From Raineyella sp034933565 (GTDB lineage Bacteria > Actinomycetota > Actinomycetes > Propionibacteriales > Propionibacteriaceae), in the NCBI RefSeq assembly GCF_034933565.1, contig NZ_JAYFNG010000062.1, forward strand, positions 1 to 7,679: 7,679 nt of DNA, given 5' to 3'. The notes under the pieces are model-generated. The model searched no databases and was not told where the DNA came from. It saw nothing but the letters and a program-made list of their open reading frames with translations. Every line of letters starts with the position of its first letter. Position 1 is the first letter of the stretch. Positions 1 to 4,949 of this stretch are shown one piece after another. Both the position numbers and the translations under genes were made by a program.

Positions 1-1
1 C

Positions 2-256
2 GAGGCGATCGAGGTCGGGCTGGCCGAGCTGGCGCTCACCCCGGTCGCGCCCCCGGTCGACGTGGGCCTCACCAAGCGGGAGGCCCAGGTGGCCGAGCTC
101 GTCGCCGAGGGCCTCAGCAACAAGCAGATCGCCGCCCGCCTGACGATCTCCATCCGGACCGTCGACGGGCACGTCGAGCGGATCCTGGCGAAGTTCGGGG
201 TGACCTCGCGGGGTCAGGTCGCGGTCCGACTGCACGAGACCCGGACCGTACGGTGA
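2..256 (+). CDS. LuxR-family transcriptional regulator, C-terminal HTH domain (5' partial)
   Basis: Only the last 84 codons are present; the frame is open from base 2 and the gene begins before the window. The segment is a complete LuxR-type DNA-binding domain: it opens with LTKREAQVAELVAEGLSNKQIAARL, continues with the recognition-helix stretch SIRTVDGHVERILAKFGV and ends in TSRGQVAVRL. The wording RTVDGHVERILAKFGVTSR resembles large ATP-binding (LAL/AAA-type) or multidomain LuxR regulators more than short response regulators, but the sensing part is out of view, so signal and type are unknown. The stop codon (254-256) lies inside the first of three 17-base repeats and overlaps a GTG codon, so translation may be coupled to the gene that follows. 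The GTG at 68 is inside the domain and not the start. Confidence 0.93.
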   Translation, partial: EAIEVGLAELALTPVAPPVDVGLTKREAQVAELVAEGLSNKQIAARLTISIRTVDGHVERILAKFGVTSRGQVAVRLHETRTVR

Positions 257-307
257 ACAAGACTGTGCGGTGAACAAGGCTGTGCGGTGAACAAGGCTGT
301 GCGGTGA
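253..307 (+). repeat. Three 17-bp tandem repeats forming a chain of overlapping mini-ORFs between luxR and vit
   Basis: The unit GTGAACAAGGCTGTGCG occurs at 270-286 and 287-303, and with one change (G to A) at 253-269; a fourth partial unit GTGA is at 304-307. Each unit starts a mini-ORF reading V-N-K-(T/A)-V-R-stop: 253-273, 270-290 and 287-307. Each overlaps the next by the four bases GTGA. The first GTG overlaps the luxR stop (254-256), and the last TGA overlaps the vit GTG start (304-306). Each unit also has an AAGG (AAGA in the first) seven bases before the next GTG, a plausible weak Shine-Dalgarno. The luxR end, ACC GTA CGG TGA, resembles the end of the unit, ACT GTG CGG TGA, so the repeat may derive from it. 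The repeat is certain; its function is inference. Confidence 0.9.
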
Positions 308-1014
308 CGAGGGACGGGGTGGTGACGACGGACGCCGGGACGAGGCTCGCGGCGCTGCGGGAGGTGCTCGACCCGCAGGCCTGGTCGGTCGACGCCAACG
401 ACGGGATCATCGCCACCGCCGGTCTGCTGGAGGGCCTGGCGGGCGCCGGCGCGTCGGATGCGACCCTGATCCTCGCCGCGACGGCCGGGACGATCGCCGG
501 CGCGCTCGGTGTCGGCGGCGCCCGGTGGGCCGAGGAGTCGTCCCGACGTGACCGCGAGCTGGCCGTCATCGCCGAGGAACGGGCCCAGTTGCAGGCCGCC
601 CCCGACGACGAGCTGAGGGAGCTGGCCGGGTACTGGCAGGACAAGGGACTGGGCCCCGAGCTGGCCCGGCGGGTCGCCGAGGAGCTCAGCGCCCGGGATG
701 CTCTCGCCGCCCAGCTGGCCTACGAGCACGGCATCGTCGCCCCCACCCCGCCGGGCGCCCCGGTCCGGGCGGGGCTGGGGGCCGGACTGTCGTTCCTCAG
801 CGGAGCGCTGGTGCCGCTGCTGATCACCGTGTTCGTGCCCGTCGCGCTCGAGTCGTGGGTGATCCTCGGGGCGGTGGTGCTGTCCCTGGTGCTGACGTCG
901 GTGCTGGCCGCGCGTCGTGGGCACCTGTCGGCGCGGCGAATGGTCGGCCGCACCCTCGTCGTCGGCGTCGGGACGCTGGCCGCCAGCTACGTCGCCGGGC
1001 TGCTGCTCCGGTGA
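304..1014 (+). CDS. VIT1/CCC1-family membrane protein (divergent)
   Basis: The 236-residue product resembles vacuolar iron transporter/CCC1-type proteins, which in bacteria are thought to move Fe2+ or Mn2+ across the membrane. It has ANDGIIATAGLLEG in the first membrane segment (about 31-50), a second segment (about 52-74) ending in ARWAEESSRRD, a charged cytosolic helical part (about 75-145) that matches the family metal-binding insert (APDDELRELAGYWQDKGLGPELARRVAEEL, then YEHGI), and three further membrane segments (about 155-178, 183-203 and 214-235). By-eye comparison with the usual second-segment motif GAMSMAAGEYVS suggests that its Met and Glu are replaced (Val70, Arg74), so transport of iron should not be assumed. 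The GTG at 304 is chosen because it overlaps the preceding stop in GTGA and has AAGG seven bases upstream; GTGs at 319 and 322 are alternatives. It is probably co-transcribed with luxR. Confidence 0.85.
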   Translation: MTRDGVVTTDAGTRLAALREVLDPQAWSVDANDGIIATAGLLEGLAGAGASDATLILAATAGTIAGALGVGGARWAEESSRRDRELAVIAEERAQLQAAPDDELRELAGYWQDKGLGPELARRVAEELSARDALAAQLAYEHGIVAPTPPGAPVRAGLGAGLSFLSGALVPLLITVFVPVALESWVILGAVVLSLVLTSVLAARRGHLSARRMVGRTLVVGVGTLAASYVAGLLLR

Positions 1015-1032
1015 GGCGCGGGAACGAGTATC

Positions 1033-1120
1033 GGGGACCGTACGGACCCCGGGCTTGAGGGTCGGGGGCCCGGACGGGCGCCCCGGGGGGATCTGAGGAC
1101 CGGGACCCGTACGGGCGCCC
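1033..1120. repeat. Palindromes and direct repeats in the vit-ribD spacer
   Basis: The 127-base spacer (1015-1141) has no gene. It contains an 18-base near-perfect inverted repeat GGGGACCGTACGGACCCC (1033-1050, one A/A mismatch pair), a perfect 10-base palindrome CCCGTACGGG (1106-1115), two copies of ACGGGCGCCC (1074-1083 and 1111-1120) and two copies of GGAACGAG (1021-1028 and 1124-1131). They could be operators or form weak hairpins ending vit transcription, but there is no T-tract, and CGTACG is frequent throughout the window. The repeats are seen directly; a function is not shown. Confidence 0.45.
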
Positions 1121-1130
1121 GCAGGAACGA

Positions 1131-1137
1131 GGGAGGA
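1131..1137 (+). promoter_or_regulatory. Shine-Dalgarno of the RibD-like reductase gene
   Basis: GGGAGGA lies four bases before the ATG at 1142 (about seven if GGAG is counted as the core) and supports that start. It is one of the two clear purine-rich ribosome binding sites in the window, the other being that of cydB. Confidence 0.75.
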
Positions 1138-1141
1138 CGAG

Positions 1142-1930
1142 ATGGGGGAGATCCGGCGGTTGACCGGTGCGGGCCCGGCGCTGGGCGGGCTCGACCTGCT
1201 CCGGCTGCTCGGCGACGACCCGGGCGTACGGGCCAACATGGTGACCTCGGCCGACGGCCACGCCACGATCCGCGGGCGGGTCGGCGCGCTCACCGGTACG
1301 GCCGACCAGGCGCTGCTGGTGGCGCTGCGGGGCTGGTGCGACGTGCTGCTCGTCGGCTCCGGGACGATCCGGGCCGAGGGCTACGGCCTGCTCGACCTGC
1401 CGGCGCAGATCCGCGGTGAGCGGGCGGCCCGGGGCCGCTCCCCGCGGCCGGTGCTCGCGATCGTCACCGGCAGCCTCGACCTCGACCCGGCGCTGCCGGC
1501 GTTCGCCGACGCGGCCGCTGAGGGGCCGGACAGCCTGCCCTGGGTGGTCACCGTGCCCGGGGCCGATCCGGCCCGGCGGGCCCGGCTGGCGTCGTACGCC
1601 CGGTTCCTCGAGGTGGAGCCCGGGGCGGACGGCCGCCCGGCGTTGCCGGCCGCGGTCGCGGCACTGCGCCGGGCAGGGCTGCGTCGGGTGCTCAGTGAAG
1701 GCGGTCCGACGGTGCTCGGCACCCTGCTCGGGGCCGGCGTCGTCGACGAGCTGTTCCTCACCCTCTCCCCGTGGCTGGTGGGCGGGGAGGGCCCGCGGAT
1801 CCTCCACGCCGAGGCGTACCGGGCCCCGGTGCCGCTGCGACTGCTGGACGTGCTCGGGGCGGGCGACGAGCTGTTCCTGCGCTACGGCGTGGGGGCGGCG
1901 GCGCCGACGTCCTCGGCCGACCGGGCGTAG
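1142..1930 (+). CDS. RibD C-terminal-domain / pyrimidine reductase family protein
   Basis: The 262-residue product consists of one RibD_C/DHFR-like reductase domain without the N-terminal deaminase domain of bifunctional RibD. Family marks are RANMVTSADGHATIRGRVGALTG (30-52), WCDVLLVGSGTIRAEGYG (65-82), the nucleotide-binding SEGGPTVLGTLLGAG (185-199) and DELFLTLSPWLVGG (202-215), ending with ELFLRYGV (243-250). Enzymes of this domain reduce the ribosylamino-pyrimidine intermediate of riboflavin synthesis with NADPH. Stand-alone actinobacterial members such as M. tuberculosis Rv2671 have instead been linked to dihydrofolate reductase activity, so the substrate is open. No riboflavin genes are nearby. 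The start is supported by GGGAGGA upstream. The last 12 residues (GAAAPTSSADRA) extend beyond the conserved domain and lie almost wholly in a 49-base overlap with the converging carrier gene. Confidence 0.9.
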   Translation: MGEIRRLTGAGPALGGLDLLRLLGDDPGVRANMVTSADGHATIRGRVGALTGTADQALLVALRGWCDVLLVGSGTIRAEGYGLLDLPAQIRGERAARGRSPRPVLAIVTGSLDLDPALPAFADAAAEGPDSLPWVVTVPGADPARRARLASYARFLEVEPGADGRPALPAAVAALRRAGLRRVLSEGGPTVLGTLLGAGVVDELFLTLSPWLVGGEGPRILHAEAYRAPVPLRLLDVLGAGDELFLRYGVGAAAPTSSADRA

Positions 1931-2874
1931 CGCTGCGCCAGCGCCGAGCAGGCCATCAGCTGGGCCTGGTGGAAGACCATCAGCGGCAGCGCGATCAGGC
2001 CGATCGGCTGGCCGGCGAAGAGTACCGCGGCCATCGGCAGCCCGGTCGCCAGGGACTTCTTCGACCCGCAGAACTGGATCGCGATCCGGTCCTCACGCCC
2101 GAACCCCAGCCGGGCGGACAGCCACCAGGTGAGCCCGAGGACGACCGCCAGGATCACCAGACAGGTCGCGATCAGGGCCAGCACCTGCGGCAGGGACACC
2201 TGCGCCCACATGTTCTCCACCCGGCCCTTGGAGAACGCGGAGTAGACGACCAGCACGATGATGCCCTGGTCGACCAGGCGCAGCGGCTTCTTGTGCCTCG
2301 TCACGTACGAGGCCGTCCAGCGCCGGGAGAGCTGGCCCAGCACGTACGGCACGAGGATCTGCGCCATGATGTCGAGCACCGCCTCGGGGTGCACCGTGGC
2401 CCGGCCGGTGGTGTTCATCAGGGCGATGACCAGGATCGGGGTGAGGAACACCCCGATCAGGTTGGACATCGACGCCGACACGACGGCGCCGGCCACGTTG
2501 CCGCGGGCGATCGAGGTGAAGGTCACCGACGACTGCACCGTCGAGGGCAGCAGGGTGGTGTAGAGCAGACCGGTGTAGAGGGCCCCGGTGAGCACGCCCG
2601 CCGGCACGAGGAAGGCCAGCCCCAGCCCGATCAGTGGGAACACCACGTAGGTGAAGCCGAGGATCACCCCGTGCAGGCGCCAGTGCTTCAGGCCGTCGAG
2701 GGTGTCGCGGGGGTGCATCCGGGCGCCGTACAGGAAGAACAGCACGGCGATGCCCACGGTGACCGCGTCCGACAGCACCACCGCGCCCGCGCCCCGAGCG
2801 GGCAGCAGCGTGGCCACGATCGCCGAGGCGACGATGGCGAGCAGGAACGGGTCGAGGCGGATGCGGGCCGGCAT
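1882..2874 (-). CDS. Bile acid:sodium symporter-like (SBF_like/YfeH type) membrane carrier
   Basis: The 330-residue, highly hydrophobic product has about ten predicted membrane segments and matches the SBF-like branch of the bile acid:sodium symporter family. Diagnostic stretches are LFFLYGARM (45-53), the WRLHG segment (65-69), LPSTVQSSVTFTSIARGNVAGA (109-130), IQFCGSKKSLATGLPMA (266-282) and LPLMVFHQAQLMACSALAQRYA (296-317). The bacterial substrate of this branch is not established; an organic anion carried with Na+ is the family expectation, not something seen here. The gene lies 41 bases downstream of the blaI-like gene on the same strand and could be co-transcribed, but there is no Shine-Dalgarno before its ATG and a TAACCT hexamer ends seven bases upstream, so it may also have its own leaderless promoter. 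The 3' end overlaps the reductase gene by 49 bases on the opposite strand. Confidence 0.93.
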   Translation of the reverse strand: MPARIRLDPFLLAIVASAIVATLLPARGAGAVVLSDAVTVGIAVLFFLYGARMHPRDTLDGLKHWRLHGVILGFTYVVFPLIGLGLAFLVPAGVLTGALYTGLLYTTLLPSTVQSSVTFTSIARGNVAGAVVSASMSNLIGVFLTPILVIALMNTTGRATVHPEAVLDIMAQILVPYVLGQLSRRWTASYVTRHKKPLRLVDQGIIVLVVYSAFSKGRVENMWAQVSLPQVLALIATCLVILAVVLGLTWWLSARLGFGREDRIAIQFCGSKKSLATGLPMAAVLFAGQPIGLIALPLMVFHQAQLMACSALAQRYARSAEDVGAAAPTP

Positions 2875-2881
2875 GCCCGGC

Positions 2882-2887
2882 AGGTTA
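2882..2887 (-). promoter_or_regulatory. Possible -10 hexamer for a leaderless carrier transcript
   Basis: On the - strand TAACCT fits the actinobacterial TANNNT -10 pattern and ends seven bases before the carrier ATG, which would place transcription start at the A of the start codon. No Shine-Dalgarno precedes that ATG. A 13-base inverted repeat ACCCGG-G-CCGGGT (2887-2899) lies immediately upstream and touches the hexamer; it may be an operator or chance in GC-rich DNA. I see no -35. Confidence 0.35.
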
Positions 2888-2915
2888 CCCGGGCCGGGTG
2901 CCGGCGGGGGTGCGG

Positions 2916-3278
2916 TCAGTCGTCCACCCGGGCCGCGAGCAGCCCGGCCAGCGTCGCGACATCATCGGCTCCCAGACCGGCGGCGAACTCGGTGAGCGCC
3001 TCGCGGCGTTGCTCGGGCGTGCCGACGAGGGCCGCCTGCATCTCGTCGGCGATCAGCGTCGCGCGGGACTCGGCGGGGCGGTAGTACCAGGCGCGTCCCT
3101 CGAGTTCTCGGGTCACCCGGTCCTTCTTCGACAGTCGGTCGAGCACGGTCATGACGGTGGTGTAGGCGAGGTCCCGGTCGCGGGTCAGCTCGGCCAGGAC
3201 CTCCCTGACCGACATCGCGTGGTCCGTACGCCACAACACCTCCATGACCTGGAGTTCGAGGTCACCAAGGTTCGGCAT
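2916..3278 (-). CDS. BlaI/MecI/CopY-family transcriptional repressor
   Basis: The 120-residue product has the usual length and layout of the BlaI/MecI/Penicillinase_R family. A winged-helix DNA-binding domain (about 3-70) contains LGDLELQVMEVLW, VREVLAEL, the recognition helix LAYTTVMTVLDRLSKK (37-52) and the wing VTRELEGRAWYYRP (55-68). A C-terminal dimerisation region follows (70-118). Characterised members bind DNA as dimers and are released by cleavage by a BlaR1/MecR1 protease (BlaI, MecI) or by copper (CopY). No BlaR1-type M56 protease lies beside it here, and the C-terminus lacks the CxC metal motif of CopY (the protein contains no Cys), so the signal is unknown. It is divergent from cydA, sharing a 155-base spacer with candidate operators, and is followed by the SBF-like carrier gene. 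The ATG at 3278 is chosen because an in-frame stop lies four codons upstream. Confidence 0.95.
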   Translation of the reverse strand: MPNLGDLELQVMEVLWRTDHAMSVREVLAELTRDRDLAYTTVMTVLDRLSKKDRVTRELEGRAWYYRPAESRATLIADEMQAALVGTPEQRREALTEFAAGLGADDVATLAGLLAARVDD

Positions 3279-3284
3279 GCCGCC

Positions 3285-3290
3285 ATCCTA
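3285..3290 (-). promoter_or_regulatory. Probable -10 of the blaI-like gene
   Basis: TAGGAT on the - strand matches TANNNT and ends six bases before the ATG, which would put the transcript start at or next to the start codon. The AGGA within the same bases is seven bases from the ATG and could instead serve as a Shine-Dalgarno, so leaderless expression is less secure here than for cydA. The -35 zone (about 3308-3313) is overlapped by the first candidate operator. Confidence 0.45.
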
Positions 3291-3310
3291 GAGCAACGAT
3301 CCCCTGAGTA

Positions 3311-3325
3311 CTACAACATACGTAG
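3311..3325. promoter_or_regulatory. Candidate BlaI operator 1, in the blaI promoter
   Basis: CTACAACATACGTAG has CTAC/GTAG arms around seven bases. Read on the - strand it is CTACGTATGTTGTAG, which resembles the element at 3363-3378. It sits about 33-47 bases upstream of the blaI start codon, over the expected -35, as an autorepression site would. BlaI-family operators are TAC(T)ACA-type dyads, so the wording fits, but binding is inferred. Confidence 0.45.
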
Positions 3326-3362
3326 AGAAAATGGAACGCTTCATCGGGGACGTCCGTCGCAA

Positions 3363-3378
3363 CTACGTTCTGTCGTAT
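3363..3378. promoter_or_regulatory. Candidate BlaI operator 2, upstream of cydA
   Basis: CTACGTTCTGTCGTAT contains the inverted repeat TACG-N6-CGTA (3364-3377). Compared with operator 1 on its - strand it shares CTACGT, then TGT, then GTA with one extra base in the middle. It lies 56-71 bases upstream of the cydA start codon. The resemblance between the two sites is seen directly; recognition by the divergent BlaI-like protein is inference. Confidence 0.42.
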
Positions 3379-3393
3379 GTGACGTGGCTCTCT
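3378..3393 (+). promoter_or_regulatory. Possible CRP/GlxR-type half-site upstream of cydA
   Basis: TGTGA-N6-TCTCT matches the CRP/GlxR consensus TGTGA-N6-TCACA at eight of ten defined bases, with a perfect left half only. Its centre is about 48 bases before the cydA start codon. CRP-type control of cyd operons is known in mycobacteria. One good half-site can easily occur by chance. Confidence 0.22.
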
Positions 3394-3420
3394 GGCGGTG
3401 CAGTCAAGCCTGTGTGCCGT

Positions 3421-3426
3421 TAGATT
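3421..3426 (+). promoter_or_regulatory. Probable -10 of the cydABD operon (leaderless start)
   Basis: TAGATT fits TANNNT, with seven bases between it and the ATG at 3434, so transcription would start at the start codon. No purine-rich ribosome binding site precedes this ATG, which supports a leaderless transcript as is common in actinobacteria. I see no convincing -35, so an activator may be needed. Confidence 0.5.
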
Positions 3427-3433
3427 CAGCCCC

Positions 3434-4933
3434 ATGGATCCGGCCCTCTTGGCACGGTGGCAATTCGGTATCACCACCGTCTACCACTACTTCTTCGTTC
3501 CCGTCACGATCTCACTGTCCCTGATCGTTGCCGTCCTGCAGACCGCGCACTACCGCACCGGCAAGGACAAGTACCGTCGGCTGACCGATTTCTTCGGCAA
3601 GCTGTTCCTGATCAACTTCGCCATGGGTGTCGTCACCGGCATCGTCCAGGAGTTCCAGTTCGGGATGAACTGGTCCGAGTACTCCCGGATGGTCGGCGAC
3701 ATCTTCGGCGCCCCGCTCGCTTTCGAGGCGCTGCTGGCCTTCTTCATGGAGTCCACCTTCCTCGGCATCTGGATCTTCGGCCGCGACCGGCTGCCCAAGG
3801 GCGTGCACCTCGCGTCGATCTGGCTGGCCTCGATCGGCACCGTGCTGAGCGCGATCTTCATCCTGGCGGCCAACTCCTTCATGCAGCACCCCGTCGGCTT
3901 CACCTTCAACGAGGCCCGCGGCCGCGCCGAGATGACCGACTTCGGCGCCGTGCTGACCAACCCGGTGGCCCTGACCACCATCCCGCACACGCTGACCGCC
4001 GCGTACATGGTCGGCGGCGCCTTCGTGATGGGTGTGGCCGGCTGGCACCTGCTGAAGATCGCCCGCACCACCGGGGCGCGCAATGTCAGCGAGCTCACCG
4101 GTGAGCACGCCGAGAACGCCTCCGCGTACACCTGGGCCACCAAGTTCGGTGCCTGGGTGCTGATCGTCGCCGGTGCCCTGGTCGCCATCTCCGGTGACCT
4201 GCAGGGCAAGGTGATGACCGATGTCCAGCCGATGAAGATGGCGGCGGCCGAGGCGATCTGGGAGACCGAGACCCCGGCGTCCTTCTCGCTGTTCACCATC
4301 GGCACCCTGGACGGATCGAAGGAGGTCTTCTCGATCAAGATCCCGGGCGTGACGTCCTTCCTGGCCACCGGGTCGTTCTCCGGCACCGTGCAGGGCATCA
4401 ACCCGCTGCGTGAGCAGTACGACGCCAAGTACACCGCGATGATCCGCCAGAAGTACGGCGACGAGGTCGCCAATGCGATGACGTACACCCCGGCCGTCCC
4501 GGTCACCTACTGGACCTTCCGGCTGATGATCGGCCTGGGGCTGCTCGGCATGGCCATCGGCATCATCGTGCTGGTCCTGCTCCGCAAGGGGAACCTGCCG
4601 CCCGCCAAGGGAGGCGCCTGGTTCTGGCTCACGATGATGATCGCCACGCCGCTGCTGCCGCTGTTCGCGAACTCGTTCGGCTGGATCTTCACCGAGATGG
4701 GCCGCCAGCCCTGGATCGTCTTCGGCCTGATGCCGACCCCCGCGGGGGTGTCGCCGGGCGTGCCCGCCGCGCAGGTGCTCACCACGATGGTCGGTTTCAC
4801 GCTCATCTACGGCGTGCTCGCCGTCATCGAGGTGCGGCTGATGCTGCGCGCCATCCGCAAGGGGCTCGCCGGCCCCGCCCCGGCCGAGGCCGAGGGCGCC
4901 GCCGACGACGCGCCGCTGTCGTTCGCGTACTGA
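3434..4933 (+). CDS. cydA: Cytochrome bd quinol oxidase subunit I
   Basis: The 499-residue product is the haem-carrying subunit of the membrane cytochrome bd oxidase, which oxidises quinol (menaquinol in most actinobacteria) and reduces O2 to water. It carries the expected ligands and channel residues, numbered from ATG 3434: His18 (E. coli His19, high-spin b haem), Glu98 and Glu106 (E. coli 99 and 107), His185 and Met365 (b558 ligands), the quinol-site segment GDLQGKVMTDVQPMKMAAAE with Lys268 and Glu273 (E. coli 252 and 257), and GRQPW (423-427). The connecting stretch after the quinol site (about 275-355) is short, as in the short Q-loop type. The ATG at 3434 is preferred to GTG 3398, because family proteins start close to LARWQFG and the extra 12 codons would span the -10. 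It heads the cyd operon. Confidence 0.98.
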   Translation: MDPALLARWQFGITTVYHYFFVPVTISLSLIVAVLQTAHYRTGKDKYRRLTDFFGKLFLINFAMGVVTGIVQEFQFGMNWSEYSRMVGDIFGAPLAFEALLAFFMESTFLGIWIFGRDRLPKGVHLASIWLASIGTVLSAIFILAANSFMQHPVGFTFNEARGRAEMTDFGAVLTNPVALTTIPHTLTAAYMVGGAFVMGVAGWHLLKIARTTGARNVSELTGEHAENASAYTWATKFGAWVLIVAGALVAISGDLQGKVMTDVQPMKMAAAEAIWETETPASFSLFTIGTLDGSKEVFSIKIPGVTSFLATGSFSGTVQGINPLREQYDAKYTAMIRQKYGDEVANAMTYTPAVPVTYWTFRLMIGLGLLGMAIGIIVLVLLRKGNLPPAKGGAWFWLTMMIATPLLPLFANSFGWIFTEMGRQPWIVFGLMPTPAGVSPGVPAAQVLTTMVGFTLIYGVLAVIEVRLMLRAIRKGLAGPAPAEAEGAADDAPLSFAY

Positions 4934-4939
4934 AGGGAG
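4934..4939 (+). promoter_or_regulatory. Shine-Dalgarno of cydB
   Basis: AGGGAG begins immediately after the cydA stop and lies ten bases before the cydB ATG at 4950. It fixes the cydB start and, with only 16 bases between the genes, indicates one transcript. Confidence 0.8.
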
Positions 4940-4949
4940 TGACACGATC

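Noticed and set aside
253..307. Reading the 17-base repeats as origin iterons or a CRISPR remnant
   Set aside because: There are only three adjacent copies with no spacers, no replication or Cas gene nearby, and the stop/start overlaps explain the unit better.
1033..1120. Rho-independent terminator after vit
   Set aside because: Inverted repeats exist but there is no T-tract, and the best one has a loop too small for a full stem.
214..1293. 359-codon - strand frame across vit and the start of ribD
   Set aside because: It is a shadow of the VIT-like frame; the repeated FTAQPCSPHSLVHRT in it is only the reverse translation of the 17-base repeats.
1889..1909. Both converging proteins contain VGAAAPT near their C-termini, read from opposite strands of the same bases
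   Set aside because: It follows from a GC-rich near-palindrome around CGGCGCCG in the overlap; no sign of shared function.
1771..3084. 437-codon + strand open frame over the carrier and blaI genes
   Set aside because: It is antisense to two recognisable families and encodes a low-complexity Arg/Gly/His/Gln-rich sequence.
3409..3430. Rex-type (TTGTG-N8-CACAA) operator before cydA
   Set aside because: Only a GTGTG half is present; the opposite half does not match.
3398..3433. Upstream GTG start for cydA adding 12 residues
   Set aside because: CydA proteins begin close to the LARWQFG segment, the extension includes the predicted -10, and no ribosome binding site precedes the GTG.
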